From Anaerolineae bacterium (lineage in GTDB: Bacteria > Chloroflexota > Anaerolineae > Aggregatilineales > Phototrophicaceae), in assembly GCA_028284565.1 (NCBI GenBank), contig JANQRM010000284.1, positions 1-13,299 on the forward strand: 13,299 nt of DNA, written 5' to 3'. Below, piece after piece: positions 1 through 7,450 of this stretch; positions within the stretch are counted from its first letter, which is position 1; the number at the start of each line of letters is the position of its first letter. The notes under the pieces were generated by a model. That model worked only from the letters and a program-made list of their open reading frames with translations. It had not been told where the DNA came from and ran no database searches. Position numbers and translations under genes: made by a program.

Positions 1-1
1 C

Positions 2-1114
2 AATGAACCAATTCTCGGAGTTAGGTAATGCGCCCTCGCGTAAGGCTGGTATAATCCCTGCTTTGACGACGCTAGATTTCCCACTGCCACTGGGACCGAT
101 TACGGCTAAGAAGCGTTGTAATTGCGACGGCGTTTGCATCTGTTGGAGCAAAATACTGACGAGTTTCTGACGACCATAGAATTTATCGCCATCGGACTCT
201 TGGAAGGCTTGTAGCCCTTTGTAAGGGTTGGGCAGTTCGACATCTTCATACATGGAGAAGTCAAACTCTTCATAGACATCCCTACCCCCACTAACCAATT
301 CGCGGAATTCTTTGGCGAGGTCAAGGACGGAGGGATAACGCGCTTCTGCATCTTTCAATGTCGCCCGTTGGATAACCATATCGAATTCGGCATAATCTGG
401 GTTGGTATCGCCGATGGGTGGTAAGGGATCGGTCAGGTGGCGCATGATAATCTGACTAGCGGTCTCTTCATGATACGGATGCTTGCCTGCCAAGAGTTCA
501 TATAGCACCACACCGAGCGCATAAATGTCCGTCTGAGGAGAAATCTTTGCGCCTTGAATCTGCTCTGGAGGAACATAATGTATCGACCCTGTTAAGCCTT
601 CGTCTTCATCGGCTCCCTCAATGTCAATTGCATCCGCTACTTTAGCAATCCCGAAGTCACTGAGATAAGCATTCGAGTCTTGGTCAATCAGGATGTTATC
701 AGGCTTGATATCTCGGTGGATAATATTTTCACGATGCGCCGTATGGAGTGCAGACGCAATTTGGTCGAGGACGTTGGCGATTTCATCGAGCGTGAGTTTC
801 CGTTGTTCGAGAACTTCACGCAGACTCCCACCACGAATGAGACGCATGACCAGAAATGCCCCATCGGGTTCACGCCAGTAGTCATAGAGTGGCACGATGA
901 AGGGATGCTCTAAGCGCGCGATGAGTTCGGCTTCGACCTCAAAACGTCGGATAAAATCGGGATTGTTGGCATGTTCGGGGAGGATGACCTTAATCGCCAC
1001 CTCGCGTTTGAGGAGGGGTTGATAGGCACGATAGACCGCACCGAAGCCCCCATGTCCCAGTTCTTGACGGAGTTCATACCCACGTAAAACTTGATTGGTT
1101 AAATCATCGGTCAT
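2..1114 (-). CDS. Ser/Thr protein kinase fused to an nSTAND-type NTPase (3' end outside window)
   Basis: Only the first 371 residues lie in the window; the frame is open to the left edge. Residues 13-275 form a complete Hanks-type kinase: glycine loop GHGGFG 20-25, AIK lysine K42, alphaC glutamate probably E61, catalytic HRDIKPDN 133-140, DFG 153-155, a PPE in place of APE at 182-184, and D196 of the F-helix. All catalytic residues are present, so it should be active. A linker leads to NPYKGLQAF (296-304) and FYGR (312-315), the usual entry to nSTAND1-type NTPases, and a Walker A GPSGSGKS at 340-347. Family knowledge: such proteins usually continue into WD40 or other repeats that sense a ligand; here that part is not visible. 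The start at 1114 has a weak purine-rich site (AGAAGAG) and a promoter candidate just upstream. No membrane segment is seen in the visible part, so it is probably cytosolic. The trigger and substrates are unknown. Confidence 0.9.
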   Translation of the reverse strand, partial: MTDDLTNQVLRGYELRQELGHGGFGAVYRAYQPLLKREVAIKVILPEHANNPDFIRRFEVEAELIARLEHPFIVPLYDYWREPDGAFLVMRLIRGGSLREVLEQRKLTLDEIANVLDQIASALHTAHRENIIHRDIKPDNILIDQDSNAYLSDFGIAKVADAIDIEGADEDEGLTGSIHYVPPEQIQGAKISPQTDIYALGVVLYELLAGKHPYHEETASQIIMRHLTDPLPPIGDTNPDYAEFDMVIQRATLKDAEARYPSVLDLAKEFRELVSGGRDVYEEFDFSMYEDVELPNPYKGLQAFQESDGDKFYGRQKLVSILLQQMQTPSQLQRFLAVIGPSGSGKSSVVKAGIIPALREGALPNSENWFI

Positions 1115-1146
1115 AGTTTGCTCTTCTGGTGGACGGATGTAAGGTT

Positions 1147-1175
1147 ATTCTAAGGGGATTTTGGATGGGAAACAA
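1147..1175 (-). promoter_or_regulatory. Candidate sigma-70-type promoter of the kinase-nSTAND gene
   Basis: Read on the minus strand, TTGTTT (1170-1175) and TAGAAT (1147-1152) are separated by exactly 17 nt. The -10 matches the consensus at five of six positions, the -35 at three. Transcription would begin near 1140, about 26 nt before the start codon. A 14-bp palindrome, ATCATT-AA-AATGAT (1179-1192), lies just upstream of the -35 and could be an operator. Its presence means the kinase can be transcribed separately from the STAS-like gene upstream. Confidence 0.45.
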
Positions 1176-1209
1176 TAAATCATTAAAATGATGTAAAAAT
1201 AGTGGGGAT

Positions 1210-1614
1210 TTACTTCCGTTTCGAGTTTTTTATGTCAGGTTGGAAATTCGCCAGTAGGTTGTCAACTTCGATTAACGCTTCATCTAAGGATGTGGTGAAG
1301 CGTGTGCTTAACTTCAGGGTGATGGTAAACATCTTGGCGATTTTTGTGATGATGGGCATCGAATTGACAACGACCAGACCTGCATGATAGGGATTGGGCA
1401 TGTGTTGAAGACGATTGCGAATATGGACAAGACCGATGGGTGGCAAGGCACTGCGGGATAAGTCGGCAAGGGTCACAAAGGGGTGATGCGTGCTTCTTCC
1501 CATGTCATCGGTTTCGGATACCATCCGATGAAAATCTTCGAGCGACCATTGATATTTGAAGGTAATCAACATACAGGTCTGCTGTTCATCATGCCAAGCA
1601 ACAGTAATGGGCAT
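1210..1614 (-). CDS. SpoIIAA/STAS-like single-domain protein
   Basis: This 134-aa soluble protein opens with a beta strand (ITVAWHDE, 3-10), a second strand (CMLITFKY, 14-21), W23 and helix SLEDFHRMV (24-32), then strand VTLADLSRS (47-55) and later VVVNS (81-85). This alternating pattern, with the 'DLsrs..lP' stretch and a closing TSLDEAL (108-114), resembles the SpoIIAA-like/STAS-type proteins that are frequent in Chloroflexota genomes; I name the family from pattern, not from a search. The canonical phosphorylatable DSSG of anti-sigma antagonists is not present, so classical partner-switching is not supported. The tail (KNSKRK) is basic. It lies 95 bp upstream of, and in the same direction as, the kinase-nSTAND gene. 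The ATG at 1614 is preceded only by a weak GGACAA. A partner or sensory role for the kinase is inference. Confidence 0.65.
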   Translation of the reverse strand: MPITVAWHDEQQTCMLITFKYQWSLEDFHRMVSETDDMGRSTHHPFVTLADLSRSALPPIGLVHIRNRLQHMPNPYHAGLVVVNSMPIITKIAKMFTITLKLSTRFTTSLDEALIEVDNLLANFQPDIKNSKRK

Positions 1615-1655
1615 GGTTTGTCCAATTGCAACTTAACCCAACTCAACCATCTTAA

Positions 1656-1661
1656 AGTATA
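1656..1661 (-). promoter_or_regulatory. Candidate -10 element of the STAS-like gene
   Basis: TATACT on the minus strand (five of six consensus positions) lies about 42 nt upstream of the ATG at 1614. No convincing -35 stands 16-18 nt further upstream, so this is a weak call that may depend on an activator or not be a promoter. Confidence 0.3.
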
Positions 1662-1721
1662 GTCGGAAATGGCGAGTTTGGCTGTTAAGATTTATTTCTG
1701 TTCTAAGCGAAGCAACATGGT

Positions 1722-1739
1722 GCGTCACGCGGATGACGC
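1722..1739 (-). other. Short hairpin at the end of the disrupted gene
   Basis: GCGTCA (1722-1727) and TGACGC (1734-1739) form a 6-bp GC-rich stem with a 6-nt loop. It overlaps the final TGA (1725-1727) of the disrupted reading frame at the downstream end of the presumed sulfatase transcription unit. No U-run follows on the minus strand, so it is not a standard intrinsic terminator; it may slow the polymerase or protect the 3' end. Confidence 0.35.
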
Positions 1740-2186
1740 GGGAGAATCGTGAGGGTGTGTTATAGGATTACCATGCCCGAACCCGCGTTCCCACCACTTG
1801 ATGTCGCTGATAGAGGATTCACTCGCTAACAAGTCATGCACCTCATTTGCAATTTCATTTACAGCAATGGGTCTGGGACGGTGGCGCAATCTCCAGAGTC
1901 ATAAACATCCCGGATCATAATCGATGCCAATGAGCCACTTTGGTTGGGGTTGCTCATTGAATCCCGCTGGTTCATATTGGGTTTGCATGATCCAATAGTG
2001 TGACTCTTCTAACTTCAACCAAAACCCGTAACCATAATCTTCGGCGATGACTTCTCCGACATCAAAATCCCTACTTTTCAGGTAATCATGGAGCCACACC
2101 CCAAGATCATGACCCAGAATCTCATTGATGGACTCTGGTGCGGGTGTGTCGCTAAATCGTTCTGAGAAGAAGGTCACATCTGGCAT
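1725..2186 (-). pseudogene. Small conserved-type protein gene interrupted by one in-frame TGA
   Basis: A frame from the ATG at 2186 runs 95 codons to a TGA at 1899-1901, then continues in the same frame for 57 sense codons to a second TGA at 1725-1727. The continuation is not random: a basic RLRHRPRP segment is followed by a helix EIANEVHDLLAS and then ISDIKWWE, which resembles the C-terminal 'helix, acidic loop, ISDIRWE' ending I associate with small bacterial proteins whose N-terminal half looks like this one (W32 after GHDLG, then GYGFWLKLEESHYWIMQ). The whole frame would encode about 152 aa. A single C-to-T change of CGA (Arg) to TGA would explain it, and Arg fits the basic junction. It is 32 nt downstream of the hydrolase gene, same strand, probably co-transcribed. 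There is no good ribosome binding site at 2186. Function unknown; it could be a recent pseudogene, a sequencing or assembly error, or a true 95-aa protein. Confidence 0.6.
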
Positions 2187-2218
2187 TGGGTTGTCGTGCT
2201 ATTATTCTGTAACAGACA

Positions 2219-2956
2219 CTATATGGCTTCTAAGAAGCCCTCGAATAGACGACACATACGGGAATCGACTTCAAGTAGGTGTTCGGGATGCCATTGGACA
2301 CTGAGGACAAATCGTTGTGTTGGAATTTCAAAGGCTTCGGGGAGACCATCGTCTGAGGTAGCCGTAACAGTCAAGCCGTCCCCTACTTTGCATACTCCCT
2401 GATGATGCAAACTATTGACTTCGATTTCGGTTGTCCCCAATAACTCAGCGAGATTGGAATCGGGTTCAATGTTGACGGTATGCGGACGTTTATCCCATTG
2501 GTGTCCTTCGCCAAAGAAGGTATGTTCTATTGCGTCAGGCATTTCGGCATCAATATCTTCCCATAAGGAACCGCCCATCGCCACGTTGAGCATTTGATGT
2601 CCGCGACAAATGCCTAGTAAAGGCATATCGCGTTCTAAAGCCTCGTGAATCACCCAATGTTCGACAGTATCGCGCTTGACACTGGTATCCCATAATTTGG
2701 GATGTTTTTCGTTTCCACCATATGCCTGAGGATGAATATCCCCTCCACCGGGAATATAGATCCCATCCAGACGTGGGAGTAAGCCTTTAATCCCCTCCCA
2801 ACCTAGATTCAGGGGAATCAGAATGGGTATTGCGCCAAGTGAAACTAAGGGGTCGGTGTAGGCTGGCAATAAACCGTGGGCTTCCGTTTCAAATTCGGGG
2901 TAGCTCACGGGACGGGGATAAGTCGTACAGCCAATAAGGGGTTGTGCTTTGAGCAT
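2219..2956 (-). CDS. puuD: Class I amidotransferase-like gamma-glutamyl-GABA hydrolase family protein (peptidase C26)
   Basis: The 245-aa protein has the full glutamine-amidotransferase fold signature: GGGDIHP (70-76, oxyanion side), nucleophile elbow GICRGHQ with C117, and the His-Glu pair VQWHPE (H223, E225). NSLHHQG (181-187) and the DG.PEAFE segment (203-210) are typical of PuuD/Rv2859c-type hydrolases, which release glutamate from gamma-glutamyl amides in the cytosol. Length matches the family, and there is no signal peptide. It follows the sulfatase by 34 nt. Its likely partners, the gamma-glutamyl ligase, SDR and aldehyde dehydrogenase, are encoded about 5 kb away on the other strand. 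The symbol reflects family, not proven substrate: gamma-glutamyl-GABA, gamma-glutamylglycine or another gamma-glutamyl acid are all possible. The ATG at 2956 is preceded by a weak AGAGAG about 11 nt upstream. Confidence 0.85.
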   Translation of the reverse strand: MLKAQPLIGCTTYPRPVSYPEFETEAHGLLPAYTDPLVSLGAIPILIPLNLGWEGIKGLLPRLDGIYIPGGGDIHPQAYGGNEKHPKLWDTSVKRDTVEHWVIHEALERDMPLLGICRGHQMLNVAMGGSLWEDIDAEMPDAIEHTFFGEGHQWDKRPHTVNIEPDSNLAELLGTTEIEVNSLHHQGVCKVGDGLTVTATSDDGLPEAFEIPTQRFVLSVQWHPEHLLEVDSRMCRLFEGFLEAI

Positions 2957-2990
2957 AAATTGTTTCTCTCTGTTTTTCTATTCTATCAGT

Positions 2991-4472
2991 TTAATCATAG
3001 ATGGGATGCCAATCATCTCCCCAAACATCGCTCCACAGCCATGGTCTATCCGTGTTGGACTTGGTTGAGCCACCCTGCCACAAGTCGTATTGTGGCACCG
3101 CGTATTGTTGGAAAAACTCGTCGATGCGCTTGGCTAAGGTCTGGGCAATGTCACGATAGTTATTATCATCTATCCGATTTTGACGCTCATCGGGGTCATT
3201 CACTAAATCATAGAGTTCATCTTTCAAGGGATAAGTCTCACTACCTTGAAAGCGTCGCATATACAGCCACTCTGATGTCCGAATGGCACGGAGCTCTTCC
3301 TGTTCAATGAAAACTTCATCGGGGAATGAGGTTAATGGTTCACCTTTAAGTAGGGGGGCGAAACTCCGTGATGGTGAATTTGGATTGGTTTGTACGTCAT
3401 CTAAGCCCACATAGTCGAGGATGGTTTGAAACAGGTCAATCTGGCTGGCCAGTTGATTTTCTCCTTGATTGGGTACGATGTGATTAGTATGACGCATCAG
3501 TAATGAGACGTGGTAGGGTTGGCGATGGGCATTGGCGGGCCAAGTCCCTTGTCCGTGTCCCCAAAAGCCATGATGTCCTAAGGAGAAGCCATGATCGGTA
3601 CTATAAATCACGAGTGTTTCCTCATCCAAACCCCGTTGGTGCAGAGTCGCTAAGACTTGTCCAATGCAGTCGTCCATGAGTGTCATTTGAGAGAAATAGT
3701 TGCGTAGTGTGCTGAGGTCATTCGGGATTCGAAGGTAGGTGCTGTATTCGACACCACCGCCACTGGCTTCACGACGGAGTAAATATCGGTCAATGGCTTG
3801 TGCGCTGAGTCCTTCTCTTGGGATGGAGTGCATGGGCGTATCATTATAGAGATGAGCAAAGCGGTTGCGGGCTTCCCCTTGTACGGATGGATGATGTCCA
3901 TAGGGCGAATTGTATGCCAAATACAGGAAGAAGGGGTTGTCTGACTCGGTATCATAGGATTGCAGATAGTCAATAGCTTTTTCGGTGAAGCCCTCCACAA
4001 TATGCCCTTTGTAGGGATATTGTCGACCATTCTCGATTAGAGTATTATTCCAAAAGTCACGGGTATGACCCAATGGAAACGTCACCCAATGATCAAAGCC
4101 ATTTTGGGCTTGGTCAGCGACTCCTAAGTGGTACTTCCCCACCAGTGCCGTGTGATAGCCATTTGCTTTCAGAATTTCAGGGAGCGTGATGTAGTCCTCA
4201 AGCGCATTCCAGTTGGGGGGCCACTCATCCATGATGCGGTCATCGAGCCACGTATGTATTCCATGTTGTGAGGGCATATACCCTGTGAAGATGGCGGCAC
4301 GACAGGGTGAACACATCGCATTGACCGAATAGGCATTATTGAATTTCAGTCCATCTTGCGCGAGTTGGTCGAGATTGGGGGTATGGATTTCGTGATTGCC
4401 ATAACAGCCGAGCAACTCCGCTGGGTGATTATCACTCAAGATGAAGAGGATATTGGGGCGTTTTATTGGCAA
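2991..4472 (-). CDS. Type I sulfatase (arylsulfatase/alkaline phosphatase superfamily), cytosolic-looking
   Basis: The 493-aa protein starts RPNILFILSDNH with metal ligand D14, followed by N15 where many sulfatases have a second Asp. The formylglycine motif is C54-S-P-C57-R58 in MCSPCRAAIFTG. It keeps the minimal CxPxR, but with Cys where Ser or Thr is usual at the fourth place. Further motifs are GKYHLG (112-117), metal-binding STDHG (291-295, D293/H294) and a C-terminal ELYDLVNDPDE typical of the family. The enzyme would hydrolyse a sulfate ester after Cys54 is oxidised to formylglycine; no maturase gene is in the window. No signal peptide or lipobox is visible, unlike many exported sulfatases. 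The start is TTG (4470-4472): the frame is closed by a stop a few codons upstream, and AAGGA stands 8 nt before the TTG. The gene is first in a presumed unit with the hydrolase. The substrate cannot be told; phosphonate or phosphate ester hydrolysis by the same fold is an alternative. Confidence 0.9.
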   Translation of the reverse strand: MPIKRPNILFILSDNHPAELLGCYGNHEIHTPNLDQLAQDGLKFNNAYSVNAMCSPCRAAIFTGYMPSQHGIHTWLDDRIMDEWPPNWNALEDYITLPEILKANGYHTALVGKYHLGVADQAQNGFDHWVTFPLGHTRDFWNNTLIENGRQYPYKGHIVEGFTEKAIDYLQSYDTESDNPFFLYLAYNSPYGHHPSVQGEARNRFAHLYNDTPMHSIPREGLSAQAIDRYLLRREASGGGVEYSTYLRIPNDLSTLRNYFSQMTLMDDCIGQVLATLHQRGLDEETLVIYSTDHGFSLGHHGFWGHGQGTWPANAHRQPYHVSLLMRHTNHIVPNQGENQLASQIDLFQTILDYVGLDDVQTNPNSPSRSFAPLLKGEPLTSFPDEVFIEQEELRAIRTSEWLYMRRFQGSETYPLKDELYDLVNDPDERQNRIDDNNYRDIAQTLAKRIDEFFQQYAVPQYDLWQGGSTKSNTDRPWLWSDVWGDDWHPIYD

Positions 4473-4647
4473 CTGGTGCGTCCTTCATTTTCAGATTTAC
4501 ATCATTCAATGAGTGTATCTCACCTATTGTGACTTCCCCACTGAAGACTAAGAGGAAATGGCAACAAAGGGTACGCAATTTCAAACACATGAAAACGAGA
4601 ATATATACTACTTAGGACGTTCCCAATTCATATGGTCAACACAATGC

Positions 4648-7224
4648 TTATTCGTCATCAAGTAGCTGAGACATATCAAACGTGAGCAAGTTTTCACAAT
4701 TCAAATCGCCTGCTTGAGAGGCTTGTAACACCGGACCCCACTGCCCTGATGTGTCATTTTGCAAGACATAGCCCGCATCCCCCGCCGCGGCGAGTAAACT
4801 GCCCTCTCGGACCTTGGCTTCTGCACGTAATAAGTAGAGTGCCGTAAAGGTCGGGTCAAGTTCAATAGCTTGGTCATACGCTTCAATCGCCGCCTCATAA
4901 TCTCTCAAATTACAATAAGCAAACCCGCGCAACAGGTAAACATCCGCAAATTGTTGATCGTTTTCGAGCAGTGTTTCGGTATTCGCTAGCACTTCGTCAT
5001 ATTGTCCCAGAATCATATTTCCAAAGGCTGAAAACATGGGGGCAAAAATGATGGATGATTCTTCACCAAATGTGGATTCGACGATGCGATTACCAAACGA
5101 GGGATCAGGATATTCTTGAAGAATCGTGTTTACAGTTTGTTGGGCATCAAGAATCCGTCCTTCGCGGAACTCAATAATCAGCCTTAACAAATATGGAAAG
5201 TTTTCTGTGGGTTCGCGCGCAATGGAGGCTTCAAAATCTGTCTTCGCACGTTCATATTCACCATTGAGGTAGTGGATGCCTCCACGCATGCTGTACGGAA
5301 ACCATTCATCGGGACGCTGTTCAATGATCTCCGAATAGGTTTCTAATGCTTGATCATAATCTTGGTCCGCTAGTGCAAGATTGGCAATCACAAAGGCAGG
5401 GGTAGTCCAATTGTCTGGACCTAAACGCGCGGCTGTTTCTGCATCCAGAATCGCTTTATCTGTTTCACCCAATAGCACACGAATCGCCGCCCGACTTACA
5501 TAGGCAATTGGATTCGGTTCTAAATCAATGGCTTCACTGACAGCTTCTAAAGCATATTCACTATCGCGTGTGTAATTCGTAAAGTAGCGATGTCCATAAG
5601 CGGCAGGATTTTGCCCGATAATTTCGCCATATTCGGCATCTAACAATGCTACAGCCGCAACTGCCCGTGCAGCGCCATATCCATTGCCGTCTGCATTTTG
5701 TTCGGTTACCCAAACCGCCATCACCGACCCGACTAAAGACTCTGTGCGTTCATCCGTTAAATGAACGCGGACATTGGCGACTCGTTCGAGCGTCGAACGA
5801 TCCATTGAAATATTGGGGAATCGGCTCAAATCGCCGATCTGAATATTGGCTTCGATAACATTCGCATCATAATTGCCCCAGATGATAACGGAGGCTCCAT
5901 GCGTGGTGGCAATTTCCAGTGCCTCATCATCGTTTGAGATAACAGCTGGGTAGCGACACACACTTAAAGGTATAAACGGCAAGCCCTCCTCAAGATTCTC
6001 TTTCAAATCTTCTATGATGAAACGGGCGGCGTCACGTTCGATATTTCCAACGGATTCAAATTCTGCAACCATCACCATATACTCATCCGGGGGTATATCA
6101 CAATCGACGGTGATCGGCTCTGCATTTTGAGACAAGAGAAGAAATGCGCCAACACCTACAACCGTTATTAGAATTATGATTCCAACCGCAACTTGTATGG
6201 GTCTGCGTGTTTGTCTTTTACGCTTTTCTGGGGAATGTGTTGAGGCAACAACCTCATCGGTGCTAGCCAAAGTAGTCGCGGCATTTGTTACGAAATGAGG
6301 GGGTGAATCTGTCTTCTCTTTATTCTGAGGTAGCGGTAGGTCGTGTTTCAGATTGCTTTGGTCAATTGGCGAGGTTTGTATGTCGCGTAAAATCTCTTCC
6401 AGTTGAGCGGCGACACTGCGCATACTCCCGATGCGTTTCTCTGGAGACTTTTCCAGCATGGCTTGAATGAGTTGACTTAACGCTGGTGGAACATCGGGAC
6501 GCAGGTTTTGAATATCAGGGACAGGCGCAGAGAGTATCTGATTGAGAACACTCGCTTCACTTTCACCTCCGAACGGGTGCTGTTGAGTCACCATCTGATA
6601 CAAGACGATGCCAAATGCCCATATATCGCTGGCGTAACTGGCAGGATGATTATCAAATAATTCGGGGACAAGATAGTTCAATGTGCCCACAATGGTTCCG
6701 ACTTCCGTGACTCGTGTCGTGCTTTGTCCTCGGGCAACACCAAAATCAGTGAGACGTGGGGTTCGGTCTGTGGAGATGAGAACATTCCCCGGCTTGATGT
6801 CTCGATGAATGACACCCAGATGGTGGGCGCGAGAGAGTGCATCTGCAAGTTCTAGTGCGGTATTTAATATCGCTTGAAGCGACAGTGGTTTATCGGACGT
6901 GAGGATTTCCTGAAGCGAGCCACCTTGCACATATTCCATCACAATATATTCATCACCATCCTCGGTAATGGTATCCAAGATGCGAACGATGTTGGGGTGA
7001 TCGAGTTGGCGCAGAAGTTCAGCTTCATCGCGGAAGCGTTTGAGATACTGACGATCTTCTGCAACACGCTCCGCCTTCAAAACTTTGATAGCAACCTCAT
7101 CTTGGGTTAGTGTATCCATACCTCGGAAAACAATACCCATTCCGCCTTCACCGATTTTCTCTTCCAAACGGTATCGTTCACCGATCATTTTGGGTGTAGA
7201 CACAGTTATTTCGCCTTTTGACAT
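4648..7224 (-). CDS. Membrane Ser/Thr protein kinase with extracytoplasmic TolB/FlgO-like region and TPR repeats
   Basis: 858 aa. Kinase domain about 18-280: GEGGMG 25-30, AIK K47, alphaC E67, HRDIKPGN 140-147, DFG 160-162, VPE (for APE) 186-188, D200. All catalytic residues are intact. A 60-residue polar linker ends in a basic cluster (KRKRQTRR, 334-341), followed by one hydrophobic helix at about 344-364. The positive-inside rule puts the kinase in the cytosol and residues 365-858 outside. The outer part begins with an alpha/beta stretch (about 380-490: MVMVAEFE, DAARFIIEDLKENL, GASVIIWG) that resembles TolB/FlgO-type domains, then TPR-like repeats at about 540-825, clearest at 760-791 (YLLRGFAYCNLRDYEAAIEA...). 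Paired Cys (375/423 and 771/843) could form disulfides outside. It presumably senses an extracellular or wall-associated ligand. It sits between sulfatase and ligase operon, divergent from the latter. M13 is an alternative start; neither start has a clear Shine-Dalgarno. Confidence 0.92.
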   Translation of the reverse strand: MSKGEITVSTPKMIGERYRLEEKIGEGGMGIVFRGMDTLTQDEVAIKVLKAERVAEDRQYLKRFRDEAELLRQLDHPNIVRILDTITEDGDEYIVMEYVQGGSLQEILTSDKPLSLQAILNTALELADALSRAHHLGVIHRDIKPGNVLISTDRTPRLTDFGVARGQSTTRVTEVGTIVGTLNYLVPELFDNHPASYASDIWAFGIVLYQMVTQQHPFGGESEASVLNQILSAPVPDIQNLRPDVPPALSQLIQAMLEKSPEKRIGSMRSVAAQLEEILRDIQTSPIDQSNLKHDLPLPQNKEKTDSPPHFVTNAATTLASTDEVVASTHSPEKRKRQTRRPIQVAVGIIILITVVGVGAFLLLSQNAEPITVDCDIPPDEYMVMVAEFESVGNIERDAARFIIEDLKENLEEGLPFIPLSVCRYPAVISNDDEALEIATTHGASVIIWGNYDANVIEANIQIGDLSRFPNISMDRSTLERVANVRVHLTDERTESLVGSVMAVWVTEQNADGNGYGAARAVAAVALLDAEYGEIIGQNPAAYGHRYFTNYTRDSEYALEAVSEAIDLEPNPIAYVSRAAIRVLLGETDKAILDAETAARLGPDNWTTPAFVIANLALADQDYDQALETYSEIIEQRPDEWFPYSMRGGIHYLNGEYERAKTDFEASIAREPTENFPYLLRLIIEFREGRILDAQQTVNTILQEYPDPSFGNRIVESTFGEESSIIFAPMFSAFGNMILGQYDEVLANTETLLENDQQFADVYLLRGFAYCNLRDYEAAIEAYDQAIELDPTFTALYLLRAEAKVREGSLLAAAGDAGYVLQNDTSGQWGPVLQASQAGDLNCENLLTFDMSQLLDDE

Positions 7225-7250
7225 CTAATTGGTGATGGAGTTGGGATCCC

Positions 7251-7305
7251 TTGACACGTGGTTGTCGGGTTGAACGATAGCGAGTATCCATGCAACTCCA
7301 CGTGG
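7251..7305. promoter_or_regulatory. Paired CACGTGG boxes between the divergent kinase and ligase genes
   Basis: CACGTGG occurs at 7255-7261 and again at 7299-7305, 44 bp apart (about four helical turns). The second is part of a 10-bp palindrome, TCCACGTGGA (7297-7306), and the two sit in an inverted arrangement with flanking TTG (7262-7264) and CAA (7293-7295). The first overlaps a perfect -35 hexamer TTGACA (7251-7256) on the plus strand, whose -10 (around 7273-7279) is poor. The second lies at the expected start of transcription of the minus-strand kinase promoter. A dimeric regulator bridging both sites could control both directions. The sites are seen; the regulator is inferred. Confidence 0.4.
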
Positions 7306-7307
7306 AT

Positions 7308-7337
7308 ATATTAGCATCTTTCGAAGGGTTAAAGCAA
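7308..7337 (-). promoter_or_regulatory. Candidate promoter of the TPR kinase gene
   Basis: On the minus strand TTGCTT (7332-7337) and TAATAT (7308-7313) are 18 nt apart. Matches are moderate (three and four of six). Transcription would start near 7300, giving a leader of about 75 nt that contains both CACGTGG boxes or begins at the upstream one. Confidence 0.35.
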
Positions 7338-7450
7338 ATCCTTATGACAGAGTATTAAGCGGTGAAACTAGCAGGGAATAAGAACAAACGGTATGCTCCT
7401 TTGATATTTTGACCACGGCAATATCGAAGAATGGTTAGGCGGGCATACAT

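Noticed and set aside
1722..1739. Intrinsic terminator after the sulfatase-hydrolase unit
   Set aside because: The stem is only 6 bp and no U-tract follows on the minus strand, so it is kept only as a hairpin.
1899..1901. TGA as a selenocysteine codon or a reassigned Trp codon
   Set aside because: No selenoprotein-like context or clear SECIS hairpin is seen just after it, and all large genes here use TGG for Trp with no internal TGA. Nonsense mutation or sequencing error is simpler.
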